Below, in pieces: positions 43,271-53,624 of a DNA stretch of 64,000 nucleotides. The notes under the pieces were generated by a model that did no database searches, had not been told where the DNA came from, and saw nothing but the letters and a program-made list of their open reading frames with translations. Both the position numbers and the translations under genes were made by a program. The stretch is from Pseudobacter ginsenosidimutans (GTDB lineage: Bacteria; Bacteroidota; Bacteroidia; Chitinophagales; Chitinophagaceae), in assembly GCF_007970185.1 (NCBI RefSeq), contig NZ_CP042431.1:5828001-5892000 (forward strand), given 5' to 3'. Within the stretch, counting starts at the first letter, position 1; each line of letters begins with the position of its first letter.

Positions 43271-44446
43271 ATGCATACAGACAGCAACAATATTAATGAC
43301 CTTATCTATAAGCATCTTCGCGATGAAGCACTTTCTCAGGAAGAACAGGCAAGTTTGGATCATTGGCTGGAGCAGTCGGCGGCAAACCGGCAACTGTTAT
43401 CGGAACTGACGAACGAGCATGAATGGAATGCCTACTGGCAGATCAGAACAGATGAAGCAAGAACGAATAGTGCTTACAACAGATTCAGGGAAGCAGTATT
43501 TATTCCTCCGCAGGAAGAGCAGGGATCTGCCACTGAACCCCGGATCCGTTCCATCGGCAGCTGGAAATGGGTAGCGGCAGCAGCAGCAGTACTGATCATG
43601 ATATCAGTTGGCGCTTATCTCTGGATCAACACGGGTAAGCAAATGGATACAGACCTTCCCACGGCCGCAAAACAAGTCGCACCAGGAAAGAATGGCGCAA
43701 TCCTTACACTGGCAGATGGCTCCACCATTGTGCTGGACAGCCTGAACAACGGGATCATCGCATCACAGCAGGGAGCAAAGGTTCACCTGGAGAACAGTAA
43801 ACTGGTGTATGATCCTGCCGGTAAAACCTCCGGCGATATATCGTACAATATCATGACCACACCAAGAGGCCGGCAGTTCCAGGTCAGTTTACCGGATGGT
43901 ACAAAAGTATGGTTGAATGCGGGAAGCTCTTTACGCTACCCAACTGCATTTGAAGGCAATGATCGCACAGTGGAAATAGCAGGCGAGGCTTTTTTTGAAG
44001 TGGCTAAGAACAAGCAAAAGCCTTTCATCGTGAAAACACATGCAGACAGGATCACAGTAACAGGCACACAGTTCAACGTGAATGCTTATGCGAATGAGCC
44101 CTTCATGAAAACTACCCTCGTGGAAGGTTCCGTAATGATCAACAATGCAGTGCTGAAACCCGGTCAGGCATATATGAATGGACAGATCCTGAAGACTGAT
44201 GCCGACCAGGATATAGCCTGGAAAAATGGATTCTTCAATTTCACCAACCAGGACCTGCCTGCCGTAATGCGCCAGCTGGAAAGATGGTATGATATCGATG
44301 TGAAATTTGTGGGCGCAGCAAAGCCATTCAGTTTTAATGGAAAGATGGACCGCGGCATGCAACTGAGCGATGTATTGTTCTTCCTGGATGAAATGAAGAT
44401 AACGTACAAACTGGAGGGTAGGACCCTCACCATCTCAAATGAATAA
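43271..44446 (+). CDS. FecR-family anti-sigma factor
   Basis: 391 residues. The cytoplasmic N-terminus (about 1-95) would hold the sigma factor. One membrane helix (WVAAAAAVLIMISVGAYLWI, about 97-116) crosses the inner membrane, followed by a periplasmic FecR domain (about 140-280, LPDGTKVWLNAGSSLRYPT) and a C-terminal DUF4974 domain (DLPAVMRQLERWYDIDVKF). In the known mechanism the STN domain of the outer-membrane SusC partner signals through FecR to release the sigma factor. The SusC gene follows after 199 bp, with a hairpin between. Confidence 0.93.
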   Translation: MHTDSNNINDLIYKHLRDEALSQEEQASLDHWLEQSAANRQLLSELTNEHEWNAYWQIRTDEARTNSAYNRFREAVFIPPQEEQGSATEPRIRSIGSWKWVAAAAAVLIMISVGAYLWINTGKQMDTDLPTAAKQVAPGKNGAILTLADGSTIVLDSLNNGIIASQQGAKVHLENSKLVYDPAGKTSGDISYNIMTTPRGRQFQVSLPDGTKVWLNAGSSLRYPTAFEGNDRTVEIAGEAFFEVAKNKQKPFIVKTHADRITVTGTQFNVNAYANEPFMKTTLVEGSVMINNAVLKPGQAYMNGQILKTDADQDIAWKNGFFNFTNQDLPAVMRQLERWYDIDVKFVGAAKPFSFNGKMDRGMQLSDVLFFLDEMKITYKLEGRTLTISNE

Positions 44447-44542
44447 ATACCTTTTACCATAACACCTCCAATCCTGCCATTCAATCACCTAAATGCACCA
44501 ACCATGGCAACTTAAAAGCATTGGGCAAGCTCCATAAAAAAA

Positions 44543-44566
44543 CCGAAGGTGGGGAAACACCTTCGG
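44543..44566 (+). promoter_or_regulatory. Hairpin between fecR-type and susC-type genes
   Basis: CCGAAGGTG (44543-44551) and CACCTTCGG (44558-44566) form a perfect 9-bp stem with loop GGGAAA, 80 bp before the chosen SusC start. There is no T-run. It could act as an mRNA processing or stability element that separates regulator from transporter levels. An A-run lies on its 5' side, so it could also terminate minus-strand transcription. Confidence 0.5.
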
Positions 44567-44645
44567 CGAAATGAATGGGCTGACCCCAATAACAAGATTC
44601 CTTTTCAAGCTGCTCATTATTCATCAACCCAAACATTGCAAAGGT

Positions 44646-47600
44646 ATGCCAAAAACTGCTTTTTGCAGGTGTTATGTACTTCCCATGTCTATACCCGAAA
44701 GAGGAGGTAAGCGCCTGCTGACCAAAACCCTGTTAGTGATGAAACTAACGATCCTGCTTCTGACAGTATCCATTCTCCACGCCAATGCTGGAGGATTTGC
44801 GCAAAGCATCAGTCTTCAAGGCAAAAATCTGCCGGTGGAACAAGTGATCAAGAGCGTGGAAAAACAAACAGGATATGTTTTCCTGTATTCACGCGAAGTG
44901 CTGGCCAACACACGCACTATCACTATCGATGCTTCCAATACACCATTGAAGGAATTCCTGCAACAGGCATTCAGGGACCAACCATTCCGTTTTTCTATCC
45001 GGAGTAAGACCATCTTGCTTTTACAGAAAACAATGGCCCTGGAAAGTATCGATCTGCCTAAAGATTCCATACAGAACATACCCGAAGCAATCAAAGTAAA
45101 CGGCCAGGTATTTGGCGTGAATAATCAGCCGCTGATAGGCGCCAGTGTGCGAAAGCAGGGCACAAAAGAATTTGTGTTGACTGACCACAACGGAAGATTT
45201 GTGATCAATGCCGAAATAGGAAGCAAGTTGCTTGTGTCGTATGTAGGCTATGAACTGTACGAATGGAAAGTGACCGGCCCGCAGGTGAGGATCCCGCTTC
45301 AGCTTGTAGTGAATGATCTCGATCAGACAGTGGTGACTGCATATGGCAAAACAACCAAAAGACTGGCAACAGGAAATATCAGCACCGTGAAGGGAGAAGA
45401 TATCCAGCGGCAACCAGTGATGACTGTTCTGGAAGCATTGGTTGGCCGTGTTCCCGGCCTGATAGTTAATCAAACCTCAGGCAATGGTGCAGCGCCGGTG
45501 AGTCTTTTGATCCGCGGAAGAAATACGATCAACTCCACTGTGCCAACTGACCCGCTCTATGTGATAGATGGTGTGCCGCTTACTTATCTCAACGTAAGCA
45601 CGTCTACCAGTGCACTGGATTTTAGTCCTGGAGCAGTACAATCCGGTGTATCCAATACCAATGGAGAAAATCCACTGCTGAGCATAAATCCAAACGATAT
45701 TGAACGTGTAGATGTACTCAAGGATGCTGATGCAACAGCCATCTATGGTTCGAGAGGCGCCAATGGCGTTGTACTGATCACCACTAAAAAAGCAAAAGCC
45801 GGCCCTCCCAGTTTCAATATCAGCATTGGCAATGGTCTTAAGTTCAACCAACGCTATCCAAAACTGCTGAGCACTCCTGAATATCTCGCCATCCGGAGAG
45901 AAGCGCTTCAGAACGATGGTATTGCTGCAGACATCTACAGCGCCCCGGACCTGATGCTCTGGGATACCACCAAATACACAGACTGGCAAAGGGAAATGAT
46001 CGGAGTGGGCAATATGCTCAACGTGAACATTGGTGTTGGAGGTGGTACCACGCAAACCAGTTATGCACTGTCAGCAGGTTTTCGATCACAAAAAGAGCTC
46101 ATGAACAATGATGGGAAAAACAACGTTGTGAACCTCCTCACTTCTGTGAACCATAGCGGACTGAACCAAAAATTCAAGCTGTCATTCGGCAATTCAATGG
46201 CAGTAAGCGATGTGAAATCATATGCGTTGGGTTTGCTTACCGATATTCCACCCAATGCTCCCGATATCTATACTGAAAAAGGTGATTTCAACTTTATCCC
46301 ATACAGGGGACGAACTTCCAGTTTATTTTATTTTTCCAGACTCAAATCACCCAGTGAAAGCAAGTCGATCAAATTAGGCTCTCAACTGAATATCAGTTAT
46401 CAGATCATAAAGGGCCTGATCATTTCTGCAAGCGGCGGACATAACTTCAGTAATAACCAGAACAGGGCCATTACTCCTGCTGCTTCGCGGGACACGCTGT
46501 ACAGAAACGCTCCCGGCGCATACTATGGAAGAAGCACTCAAAATGATTTTAACATCGAACCTCAACTGGCATATTCAACAATGTTGGGCAAAGGGAATTT
46601 ATCAGTTCAGCTGATAGGAACATATTTCACCAGTACCGCCAGGGCTGAAACCATTCACGGGACGGATTTTACCAATGATGCATTGATGAAGAGCTACAAC
46701 AATGCAGGTACTAAAACAGTCAGTGAAGGATTCAGACAATACAAATATCTTTCGGCAGCAGCCATCCTCAGGTATATATGGGATAATAAATACATCATTA
46801 ACCTGAATGCTAAAAGAGATGGCTCCTCAAGGTTCGGACCTGGCAAGCAATTTGGGAATTTTGCTTCTGTAGGCGCCGCATGGATCTCGTCTGACGAGCG
46901 CTGGATGAAAGCAGTATTGCCCAAATGGATCAGCCTGCTAAAATTCAGAGGCAGTGTTGGCGCTACAGGCAGCGATAATGTAGGAGAGTTTGAGTACTTA
47001 TCCCAATGGGGCACTGCTCCTGCAGATCTGAATCCATTAAAGCTTTTCAGGTACAACGGAGTAGATGCTTACCATGTACTGAAACCTTTGAACCAGGAAT
47101 TTCAATGGGAAACTACTTTCAAATCCGAATTTGGTGCAAGCCTGGGATTCCTGAATGACCGCGTATTGCTGGAGTTTGCTGCTTACAGGAATATATCCAG
47201 TAATCAACTCACCAATATGCCAACGGGATTGTTTACAGGTTTTGCTTCAACTGTAACTAACCTGGCCGCAAAAATTGCCAACACAGGTATTGAATTTCAG
47301 ATGACTGCTAAATTGATCGAGCGAAAAGATTTCAATCTCTCGGTAGATTTCAATATCAGCAGGAACAGGAACCGTCTCCTCGAATTTCCCGGTATCGAAA
47401 ATTCAATATACAATAACAGGTTGAGGGTAGGGCAGCCAACCACTGTGGAATATCTCCTTCGCTATACCGGCATAGATCCGCTCACTGGTTCGCATAGTTT
47501 TGAAGACTACAATAAGGATGGTGTGATCACTGCCGGATCCAGGTTCTTTCTTCCAACACTTCCCAACGAGGACAGGTATATAACCATCGATAAAGCTCCA

Positions 47601-48077
47601 AAATATTTCGGGTCTACAGGATTGAATATATCCTACAAAGATTTTTCAATCTCTACCAGACTTGATTTTAAGAATCAACTGAGGGAAGATCCTTACCTGA
47701 CGGCCATTGTAGGAAGCATGAAGAATATTTCACTCCCTGCTGAGATCCTGAACAACCATTGGAGGAATCCGGGTGATATAGTTAAGTATCCCAGGTTTAC
47801 CACAGAAGGCACAAGGATCAACAGCAATAACCTTGACAGGTCAGATGCCAAATATGTTAACGGATCTTTCCTGCGCATGAATAATCTTTCCATCGCCTAC
47901 AGGTTCCCGCAAAGCTGGTGCAAAAAGATCGGCGTCAAGAACATTGGGATCTCTATCAATACCCAAAATCTCTTTACGATAAGTCCCTACAAAGGCCTGG
48001 AGCCGGATCTCCAGACTTCCATCTACGCCACTCCGATCCCGAGGACCATCAGCACCAATCTCCGACTCAATTTCTAA
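44646..48077 (+). CDS. SusC-type TonB-dependent transporter with STN signalling domain
   Basis: The start is taken at ATG 44646 (MPKTAFCRCYVLPMSIPERG), because this N-terminal form is common in family members from Chitinophagaceae; the frame runs up to 44571. About 1,143 residues. After a long signal region come the STN domain (about 58-125, LPVEQVIKSVEKQTGYVFLY), the carboxypeptidase-like domain (about 150-230), the TonB box (QTVVTAYGKTT), the plug (LLIRGRNTI, YVIDGVPL, GSRGANGVVLITTKKA) and the barrel to TISTNLRLNF. STN contacts the FecR periplasmic domain, which links substrate arrival to sigma release. SusD starts 10 bp downstream. Confidence 0.95.
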   Translation: MPKTAFCRCYVLPMSIPERGGKRLLTKTLLVMKLTILLLTVSILHANAGGFAQSISLQGKNLPVEQVIKSVEKQTGYVFLYSREVLANTRTITIDASNTPLKEFLQQAFRDQPFRFSIRSKTILLLQKTMALESIDLPKDSIQNIPEAIKVNGQVFGVNNQPLIGASVRKQGTKEFVLTDHNGRFVINAEIGSKLLVSYVGYELYEWKVTGPQVRIPLQLVVNDLDQTVVTAYGKTTKRLATGNISTVKGEDIQRQPVMTVLEALVGRVPGLIVNQTSGNGAAPVSLLIRGRNTINSTVPTDPLYVIDGVPLTYLNVSTSTSALDFSPGAVQSGVSNTNGENPLLSINPNDIERVDVLKDADATAIYGSRGANGVVLITTKKAKAGPPSFNISIGNGLKFNQRYPKLLSTPEYLAIRREALQNDGIAADIYSAPDLMLWDTTKYTDWQREMIGVGNMLNVNIGVGGGTTQTSYALSAGFRSQKELMNNDGKNNVVNLLTSVNHSGLNQKFKLSFGNSMAVSDVKSYALGLLTDIPPNAPDIYTEKGDFNFIPYRGRTSSLFYFSRLKSPSESKSIKLGSQLNISYQIIKGLIISASGGHNFSNNQNRAITPAASRDTLYRNAPGAYYGRSTQNDFNIEPQLAYSTMLGKGNLSVQLIGTYFTSTARAETIHGTDFTNDALMKSYNNAGTKTVSEGFRQYKYLSAAAILRYIWDNKYIINLNAKRDGSSRFGPGKQFGNFASVGAAWISSDERWMKAVLPKWISLLKFRGSVGATGSDNVGEFEYLSQWGTAPADLNPLKLFRYNGVDAYHVLKPLNQEFQWETTFKSEFGASLGFLNDRVLLEFAAYRNISSNQLTNMPTGLFTGFASTVTNLAAKIANTGIEFQMTAKLIERKDFNLSVDFNISRNRNRLLEFPGIENSIYNNRLRVGQPTTVEYLLRYTGIDPLTGSHSFEDYNKDGVITAGSRFFLPTLPNEDRYITIDKAPKYFGSTGLNISYKDFSISTRLDFKNQLREDPYLTAIVGSMKNISLPAEILNNHWRNPGDIVKYPRFTTEGTRINSNNLDRSDAKYVNGSFLRMNNLSIAYRFPQSWCKKIGVKNIGISINTQNLFTISPYKGLEPDLQTSIYATPIPRTISTNLRLNF

Positions 48078-48087
48078 AACACTGCTC

Positions 48088-49539
48088 ATGCGTAAACAAA
48101 CCTTCATACATACAATTTGCATCCTGATCTCAGCATCGGTGCTGGTTAGCAGCTGCAAAAAACTACTGGAAACAGAACCTCCGATCTCGAGCATTTCCAC
48201 GGAAGAAATGTTTTCCAATAACCAGCAGGCCGAACTGGCTATAGCCGGTATCTACTCAAAGATGATCAATGGCATTGACATGGTATCCACATCGGGGATA
48301 ACCAATACTTGCTTTGCAGCAGGACTCACTACCATTACAGCCGGTTTGTCGTCTGATGAGTTGATGATCACTGGAAACAATATTGCCGATGATCTGGCGC
48401 TTTCACAGAATAAGATCCTGCCGTCAAACACCAGGCGGACAGATGCTATCTGGAATTCTGCATTCAGGACTGCATATGATGCCACTGCCGTTATAGATGG
48501 TATCGCTGCATCAACTTCAGAAGAACTGGTAGAGAGCGTAAGGAATCAACTGACGGGAGAAGCGCTGGCCATCCGCGCCTTCAGTTATTTCTACCTGGTG
48601 AATTCTTTTGGCGATGTTCCGCTGGTGCTCAGTTCCGATTCAAAGAAAAACGTTGCATTGCCAAGAGCGCCTGTTTCAAAAATATATGAGCAGATCATTG
48701 CAGACCTCGTAAAGGCCCGCTCATTATTGAGCAGTGATTTTGCTTTCGCGAAAAATGAAAAAGTGAGGGTCAGCAAATGGTTTGCCGAAGCATTGCTGGC
48801 ACGTGTATACCTGTACACTGGTCAATACCAGTCGGCCATCAGCAGCGCAACGGAAGTGATCAATCAGAAAGCCCTTTTTGACCTCGAACCGGACCTTGGA
48901 AAAGTGTTCCTGAAACAAAGCAAGGAAGCCATCTTCCAACTGAAGCAAACTAGCGAAAATGCATACCAGAAACTGGGGACGCCGGAAGGTCTTGCTTTTT
49001 TGTATAATGCCAATACCGCAGGAACGCCGCCTTATATAGTATTGAGCGATCAACTGCTCGGCAGTTTTGAAGCTAATGATCAACGCCGTACTTCCTGGGT
49101 TGCTTCCTATCCTCCCTACCTGGCGCCTGCCAAGTATAAGAATGGAGAAGGTTTGGAATATTATATCGTGATGCGATTGGCTGAGCTGTACCTGATCCGC
49201 GCAGAAGCCACCGTACTGGGCTCACCGGCAAATGTAAACGCTGCCATTGCCGATATCAACCAGCTCAGAAAAAGGGCCAATGTAACAGAGCTGGAATTGG
49301 ATCTGCCTGCTGCAACTGTAATCGATGCCATCGCACATGAACGAAAGATAGAGCTGTTTGCAGAATGGGGCCATCGCTGGTTTGATCTGAAGAGAACAGG
49401 CAAAGCACATGATACCCTGTCTGCCATTCCCAACAAGCAACCCTGGTGGGGTGATTTCCAGTTACTCTATCCCATTCCGGAGAAAGAGATCAATGTGAAT
49501 GGACAGTTGATTCAAAACCCCGAATACAATACGCTCTAA
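48088..49539 (+). CDS. SusD/RagB-family surface lipoprotein
   Basis: 483 residues with a lipoprotein signal peptide (MRKQTFIHTICILISASVLV then SSC). The SusD_N part (about 24-220, ISTEEMFSNNQQAELAIAGI) and the TPR-rich C-terminal part (RAFSYFYLVNSFGDVPLVL, HERKIELFAEWGHRWFDLKR) are complete. It would cover the SusC channel and bind substrate at the surface. It follows SusC by 10 bp and precedes the DUF4397-like lipoprotein by 11 bp. Substrate unknown. Confidence 0.94.
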   Translation: MRKQTFIHTICILISASVLVSSCKKLLETEPPISSISTEEMFSNNQQAELAIAGIYSKMINGIDMVSTSGITNTCFAAGLTTITAGLSSDELMITGNNIADDLALSQNKILPSNTRRTDAIWNSAFRTAYDATAVIDGIAASTSEELVESVRNQLTGEALAIRAFSYFYLVNSFGDVPLVLSSDSKKNVALPRAPVSKIYEQIIADLVKARSLLSSDFAFAKNEKVRVSKWFAEALLARVYLYTGQYQSAISSATEVINQKALFDLEPDLGKVFLKQSKEAIFQLKQTSENAYQKLGTPEGLAFLYNANTAGTPPYIVLSDQLLGSFEANDQRRTSWVASYPPYLAPAKYKNGEGLEYYIVMRLAELYLIRAEATVLGSPANVNAAIADINQLRKRANVTELELDLPAATVIDAIAHERKIELFAEWGHRWFDLKRTGKAHDTLSAIPNKQPWWGDFQLLYPIPEKEINVNGQLIQNPEYNTL

Positions 49540-49550
49540 AAAGATATTCA

Positions 49551-50303
49551 ATGCAAAATAATTTCTTATTGTTATGTACTGCATTCCTGCTTATAACGGT
49601 AATGAATGCATGCAGCAAACGCGAACTGAATCCCGGCTCTCCAGCCACCATACAGGTTTACAATGCCCTCAATGATGGTTCTGCAGTATACATGGATTTT
49701 TCAGGCAAACGCCCTGCAGTATTCAGAACAACCCGCCTTTTCAGTGTCAACACTTCCGGCAGGCTTACACTGGATGCATCGCCTCTGCCCGTGCAACTGT
49801 ACAGCAGACCTGATACGATGGCTAAGGATGGTCCGATATTGACAGCCAGTCTTGATTTTGAAAAAGGCGCTATTTATTCCATGTTCATCTATGGTTCCAA
49901 ATCAACGGCAAAATACAGCTGGCATAAAGATGTGATACCACCACTCGGCATGTCTGACAGCACCACACATATCAGGTTTGCCAATTTCAGCGAAGAACAC
50001 AATATCAGCGTGAACCTGAAAGGCCAGCCAACCGGTAGTTTCATTCAGCAATTACAACTGAGGTCTTTTTCTGATTTCACAGAACTGAGCGCCAACAAAT
50101 CTGTTGCGAAATACGAATTTGAAATAAAAGACCTCAATACCGGAACCATCATCGCCACCTATGTTGCCGATAAGGTGAACGATTTCACCGGCAATGGCGG
50201 AAACAATGCCTGGTTCAACAAATCCAATACCCTGGTGCTGGTTGGGAAACAGGGTGGTACCGGTACCGTACAACCGAAAGTGGTTGTTATGCCTCACCGA
50301 TAA
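49551..50303 (+). CDS. DUF4397-like surface lipoprotein
   Basis: 250 residues. The lipoprotein signal has Cys near residue 21 (ITVMNACSKRELNPGSPATI). The body is beta-rich and reads like two DUF4397-type immunoglobulin-like units: AMF-type strands ATIQVYNALNDGSAVYMDFS and, further on, HIRFANFSEEHNISVNLKG. Such domains bind ligands or stabilise surface complexes. It is the third gene of the operon, 11 bp after SusD and 41 bp before the ABC ATPase gene. The family call is by eye. Confidence 0.7.
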   Translation: MQNNFLLLCTAFLLITVMNACSKRELNPGSPATIQVYNALNDGSAVYMDFSGKRPAVFRTTRLFSVNTSGRLTLDASPLPVQLYSRPDTMAKDGPILTASLDFEKGAIYSMFIYGSKSTAKYSWHKDVIPPLGMSDSTTHIRFANFSEEHNISVNLKGQPTGSFIQQLQLRSFSDFTELSANKSVAKYEFEIKDLNTGTIIATYVADKVNDFTGNGGNNAWFNKSNTLVLVGKQGGTGTVQPKVVVMPHR

Positions 50304-50344
50304 ATATTCACTTTCATCAGTATTTAATTTATCCATTACATATT

Positions 50345-51265
50345 ATGAGTACAGTGTTAAAAGTGGAGAACCTCTCCCATAGGTATTCCTCTGCCTGGGC
50401 TATCCGTGACCTTAACTTCGAGATCAGCCAAACAGGCGTGATCGGACTGCTCGGCTCCAATGGAGCCGGCAAGTCCACCACCATGAATATCATTTGTGGC
50501 GTACTGAAACAAACGGAAGGAGATGTATACATCAATGGCATCAATAAGAAGAATGATCCGAGGCTGGCCAAAAGACAGCTGGGATTCCTTCCGCAAACTC
50601 CGCCGCTCTACGCAGACTTTACCGTGAACGAGTACCTGACCTATGCGGCAGACCTTCGTTTCATTGAAAAAACTCAGGTAAAGAAGGCAGTGGCTGAAGC
50701 CATGGACAAAACCGGGATCTCACATTTCAGTTCCCGGCTGATCAAAAACCTGTCTGGTGGCTATAAGCAACGCGTAGGCATTGCACAGGCCATCATTCAC
50801 AAACCAAGTGTTGTAATATTGGATGAGCCAACCAACGGACTTGATCCCAACCAGATCATCGAAGCCAGAAAACTGATCCGGGAGATCGGCAATGATCATA
50901 TCGTATTGCTGAGCTCACATGTTTTGTCTGAGATCAACCTGCTATGCCGTGATATCATCATGATTGAAGGAGGCCGCATCGTTTTCTCAGATTCAATGGA
51001 TTCATTCAATAACTACCTGCAGCCATCCAGCGTGATCGCCATTATGGAAAACCCACCACCGGAAACCGAGCTGACAAAAATTGCAGGAGTGACCCGCGTG
51101 GAATTCCTTACCGGTAAACAGTGCCGGATCTTCTTCAATGGCAACACCAATATCACAGAAACCATTATTGCCGCCAGCATGCAGCACCAATGGAGACTGC
51201 AGGAGATCCACCTGGAAAGATCCCTGCTGGATGATGTGTTCAAACAATTATCCAGACAATCCTAA
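50345..51265 (+). CDS. ABC transporter ATP-binding protein (GldA-like)
   Basis: 306 residues. Walker A is GSNGAGKST at residues 37-45, the Q-loop is FLPQTPPLY near 81, the ABC signature is NLSGGYKQR near 136, Walker B with the catalytic Glu is VVILDEPTNG near 157, and the H-loop is LSSHVLSE near 193. The C-terminal 85 residues are the extension found in gliding-type GldA and other ABC-2 exporters. It powers the GldF-GldG-type permease encoded 11 bp downstream and possibly the second permease at 56260, which has no ATPase gene of its own. Confidence 0.92.
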   Translation: MSTVLKVENLSHRYSSAWAIRDLNFEISQTGVIGLLGSNGAGKSTTMNIICGVLKQTEGDVYINGINKKNDPRLAKRQLGFLPQTPPLYADFTVNEYLTYAADLRFIEKTQVKKAVAEAMDKTGISHFSSRLIKNLSGGYKQRVGIAQAIIHKPSVVILDEPTNGLDPNQIIEARKLIREIGNDHIVLLSSHVLSEINLLCRDIIMIEGGRIVFSDSMDSFNNYLQPSSVIAIMENPPPETELTKIAGVTRVEFLTGKQCRIFFNGNTNITETIIAASMQHQWRLQEIHLERSLLDDVFKQLSRQS

Positions 51266-51276
51266 ATCCTGCGACC

Positions 51277-53598
51277 ATGAAAATATATTTGAAAATAGCC
51301 CGGGCAGAATTACGATACCTGTTCTACTCGCCGGTAGCCTGGTTTGTGCTGCTGGTGTTCTATACATTCGCTGCCTACCTTTTCTTTTTTCCGCAGGAAA
51401 GCAAAACCATCGTACAGGAAGAGATCCTGGATACAACGCTCGACTGGATGGGAGTTGCTCCGGGGTTATATGGCGACATGATCGGCCCGATTGTGAAGCA
51501 ATTGACAGATAACCTGTATCTGTTCATTCCTCTACTCACTATGGGTGTGATCAACAGGGAAACCACCAGCGGCTCCATCAAGCTCCTGTATTCATCTCCC
51601 ATCAGGACAAGAGAGATCGTTTTGGGAAAATACCTGGGGATGGTTTGCTTCAATGCCTTTCTGCTGCTGGGTTTTGGAGTAGTGCTGGCCACTGCCAGTT
51701 TCACTATCAGCGATCCGGAAACGGGCTGGATGATCTCTGCACTGTTCGGCATGTTCCTCATTGCGAATGCCTATACAGCAATCGGTATTTTTATCAGCTC
51801 CCTCACCAATTACCAGATAGTGGCAGCAGCACTGACCTTTGTCGTTTTCTTTGCCATGAATCAATTGTCAGGACTCTGGCAGCAATACGACCTGGTGCGC
51901 GATCTCACTTACTCATTTTCTTTGAAGACCAAAGCAATAATGCTACTGAGAGGAATGCTCACCAGCAGGGATATTATTTATTTCCTGCTCATCGCAGCCC
52001 TTTTCCTGTTCTTTACTTTGATCAGGTTGAAAAGCATGCAGGAATCGAAAACAAGAAAACTGGTTTTCTCCAGGTATGCACTGGCCTTCCTTGCAGTGGT
52101 AATGCTGAGCTATCTTTCTTCCAGACCTGGTTATATCCTGTACCACGATCTCACAAAAAACAAGAACAACACTTTACATCCTGTTTTGCAGGATGTGGTA
52201 AAAAAACTGGATGGATCACCTCTTACTGTAACGCTTTATGCCAACCTGTTCCACCCGCGAGCGTACGCGGCACTGCCACAGAACAGGGTCAATTATTTCC
52301 TGGATCTCTGGGAAGAATATATCAGGTTCTATCCAAACCTGAAGTTCAAATTTGAATACTATTATGATATCAACGAGGGAGACAGCAGTTTGTATAAAAA
52401 GTACCCGGGAAAAAGCATGGATGAAATTGCTGCAATCAGATGCGAGATCCTGGACATCCGTAAGTCGCTTTTCAAAAAGCCTTCGGAGATGAAGAACATG
52501 GCGGAGCTGCGTGATGAAGAGCTCAGGATGCTGATGGAACTGGATTACAAAGGACGCAAAACCATTTTGAGGGCTTTCGATGATGGCAAAACCTGGCCCA
52601 AAGAAGAAAATATTGCAGGCTCTTTGATGAGACTGGTCCGCGACAACGATGTGAAAACAACATTTCTCACCGGCCATATCGAACGCAGCCCGTATAGATT
52701 CACGCCAAAAGATTTTGGGGGTATGGTCACCAATAAGGATTTCCGGAATTCCCTGATCAATAAAGGTGTGGACGCAGATACAATTTCCATTGCCGATAAA
52801 GAAATTCCTGACAACCTGGACCTGTTGGTAGTGGCTGATCCCAGAACTCCCTACAATGAAGCAGAATTGAACCGCCTCTCGAAATATATCGATGCAGGGG
52901 GAAATGCAATTGTATTAACAGAGCCGGGCAGGCAACAATTCCTGGATCCAATTTTGAAGAAGCTCGGCGTGCAGGTAGATCATGGAACCATTGTGCGTAT
53001 CGATAAAGATGAAAAGCCCACAATTTTCTCCAACAGATTTACGGATGAAGCCAACCTGATGGCTGATGAATTATACTGGCAATATTATAATTGGTACCGG
53101 AAATGGTACCTCGGAGGATGGGCTATGAACGATGGAGCCGCCAGTCTGAATGTTGAGCCTGTAAATGGTTTCAAGCCAACGCCTATCCTGATCATGCCCG
53201 GCGATCAAAACACCTGGATCGAGAATGGCTTGTTTGTAGTGGATTCCGCAGCACCGGTATTTTCTGAGCAGGAAGGTGATATCAGGAAACCAGCTTACAA
53301 TATTGTGGTAAGTCTGACAAGAACGATCAACAACAAAGAACAACGGATCATCGTTGCCGGTGATGCCGATTTCATGAATACAAAAAGAGTTCCACAAGGC
53401 AAGATCTGGCAGGCGCTCTACAGCTGGGGATTGAATAACCAGTATCCCGTATACGCCAACAAGCGAATGCCACCGGACAGGTTTTTCTCCATCAGCAACA
53501 AAACAGCCGGGATCTTACTAGGCATCTATGTTTATTTGATTCCGGCAGCATTGTTATTGATAGCTGCCATCATCCTCGTGAGAAGAAAGAGAAAATAA
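51277..53598 (+). CDS. GldF-GldG fusion ABC permease, copy 1
   Basis: 773 residues. Residues about 1-255 are an ABC-2 permease like GldF (KIYLKIARAELRYLFYSPVA, LLTMGVINRETTSGSIKLL; about six membrane segments). Residues about 260-740 are a GldG-like region of the ABC-type uncharacterised transport family (LRLVRDND, FLTGHIERSPYRF, LLVVADPRTPYNEAELN), followed by a last membrane helix (LLGIYVYLIPAALLLIAAII). In Flavobacterium these are two separate proteins; here they are fused. It follows the ATPase by 11 bp. Copy 2 at 56260 has the same plan. Confidence 0.92.
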   Translation: MKIYLKIARAELRYLFYSPVAWFVLLVFYTFAAYLFFFPQESKTIVQEEILDTTLDWMGVAPGLYGDMIGPIVKQLTDNLYLFIPLLTMGVINRETTSGSIKLLYSSPIRTREIVLGKYLGMVCFNAFLLLGFGVVLATASFTISDPETGWMISALFGMFLIANAYTAIGIFISSLTNYQIVAAALTFVVFFAMNQLSGLWQQYDLVRDLTYSFSLKTKAIMLLRGMLTSRDIIYFLLIAALFLFFTLIRLKSMQESKTRKLVFSRYALAFLAVVMLSYLSSRPGYILYHDLTKNKNNTLHPVLQDVVKKLDGSPLTVTLYANLFHPRAYAALPQNRVNYFLDLWEEYIRFYPNLKFKFEYYYDINEGDSSLYKKYPGKSMDEIAAIRCEILDIRKSLFKKPSEMKNMAELRDEELRMLMELDYKGRKTILRAFDDGKTWPKEENIAGSLMRLVRDNDVKTTFLTGHIERSPYRFTPKDFGGMVTNKDFRNSLINKGVDADTISIADKEIPDNLDLLVVADPRTPYNEAELNRLSKYIDAGGNAIVLTEPGRQQFLDPILKKLGVQVDHGTIVRIDKDEKPTIFSNRFTDEANLMADELYWQYYNWYRKWYLGGWAMNDGAASLNVEPVNGFKPTPILIMPGDQNTWIENGLFVVDSAAPVFSEQEGDIRKPAYNIVVSLTRTINNKEQRIIVAGDADFMNTKRVPQGKIWQALYSWGLNNQYPVYANKRMPPDRFFSISNKTAGILLGIYVYLIPAALLLIAAIILVRRKRK

Positions 53599-53624
53599 AA
53601 TACTGTATTAAAAACAACGAGACG

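Noticed and set aside
51645-52355. 236-codon plus-strand frame within the first permease gene
   Set aside because: It is a frame shadow of the permease; the translation is rich in His, Cys and Gln with no fold pattern.
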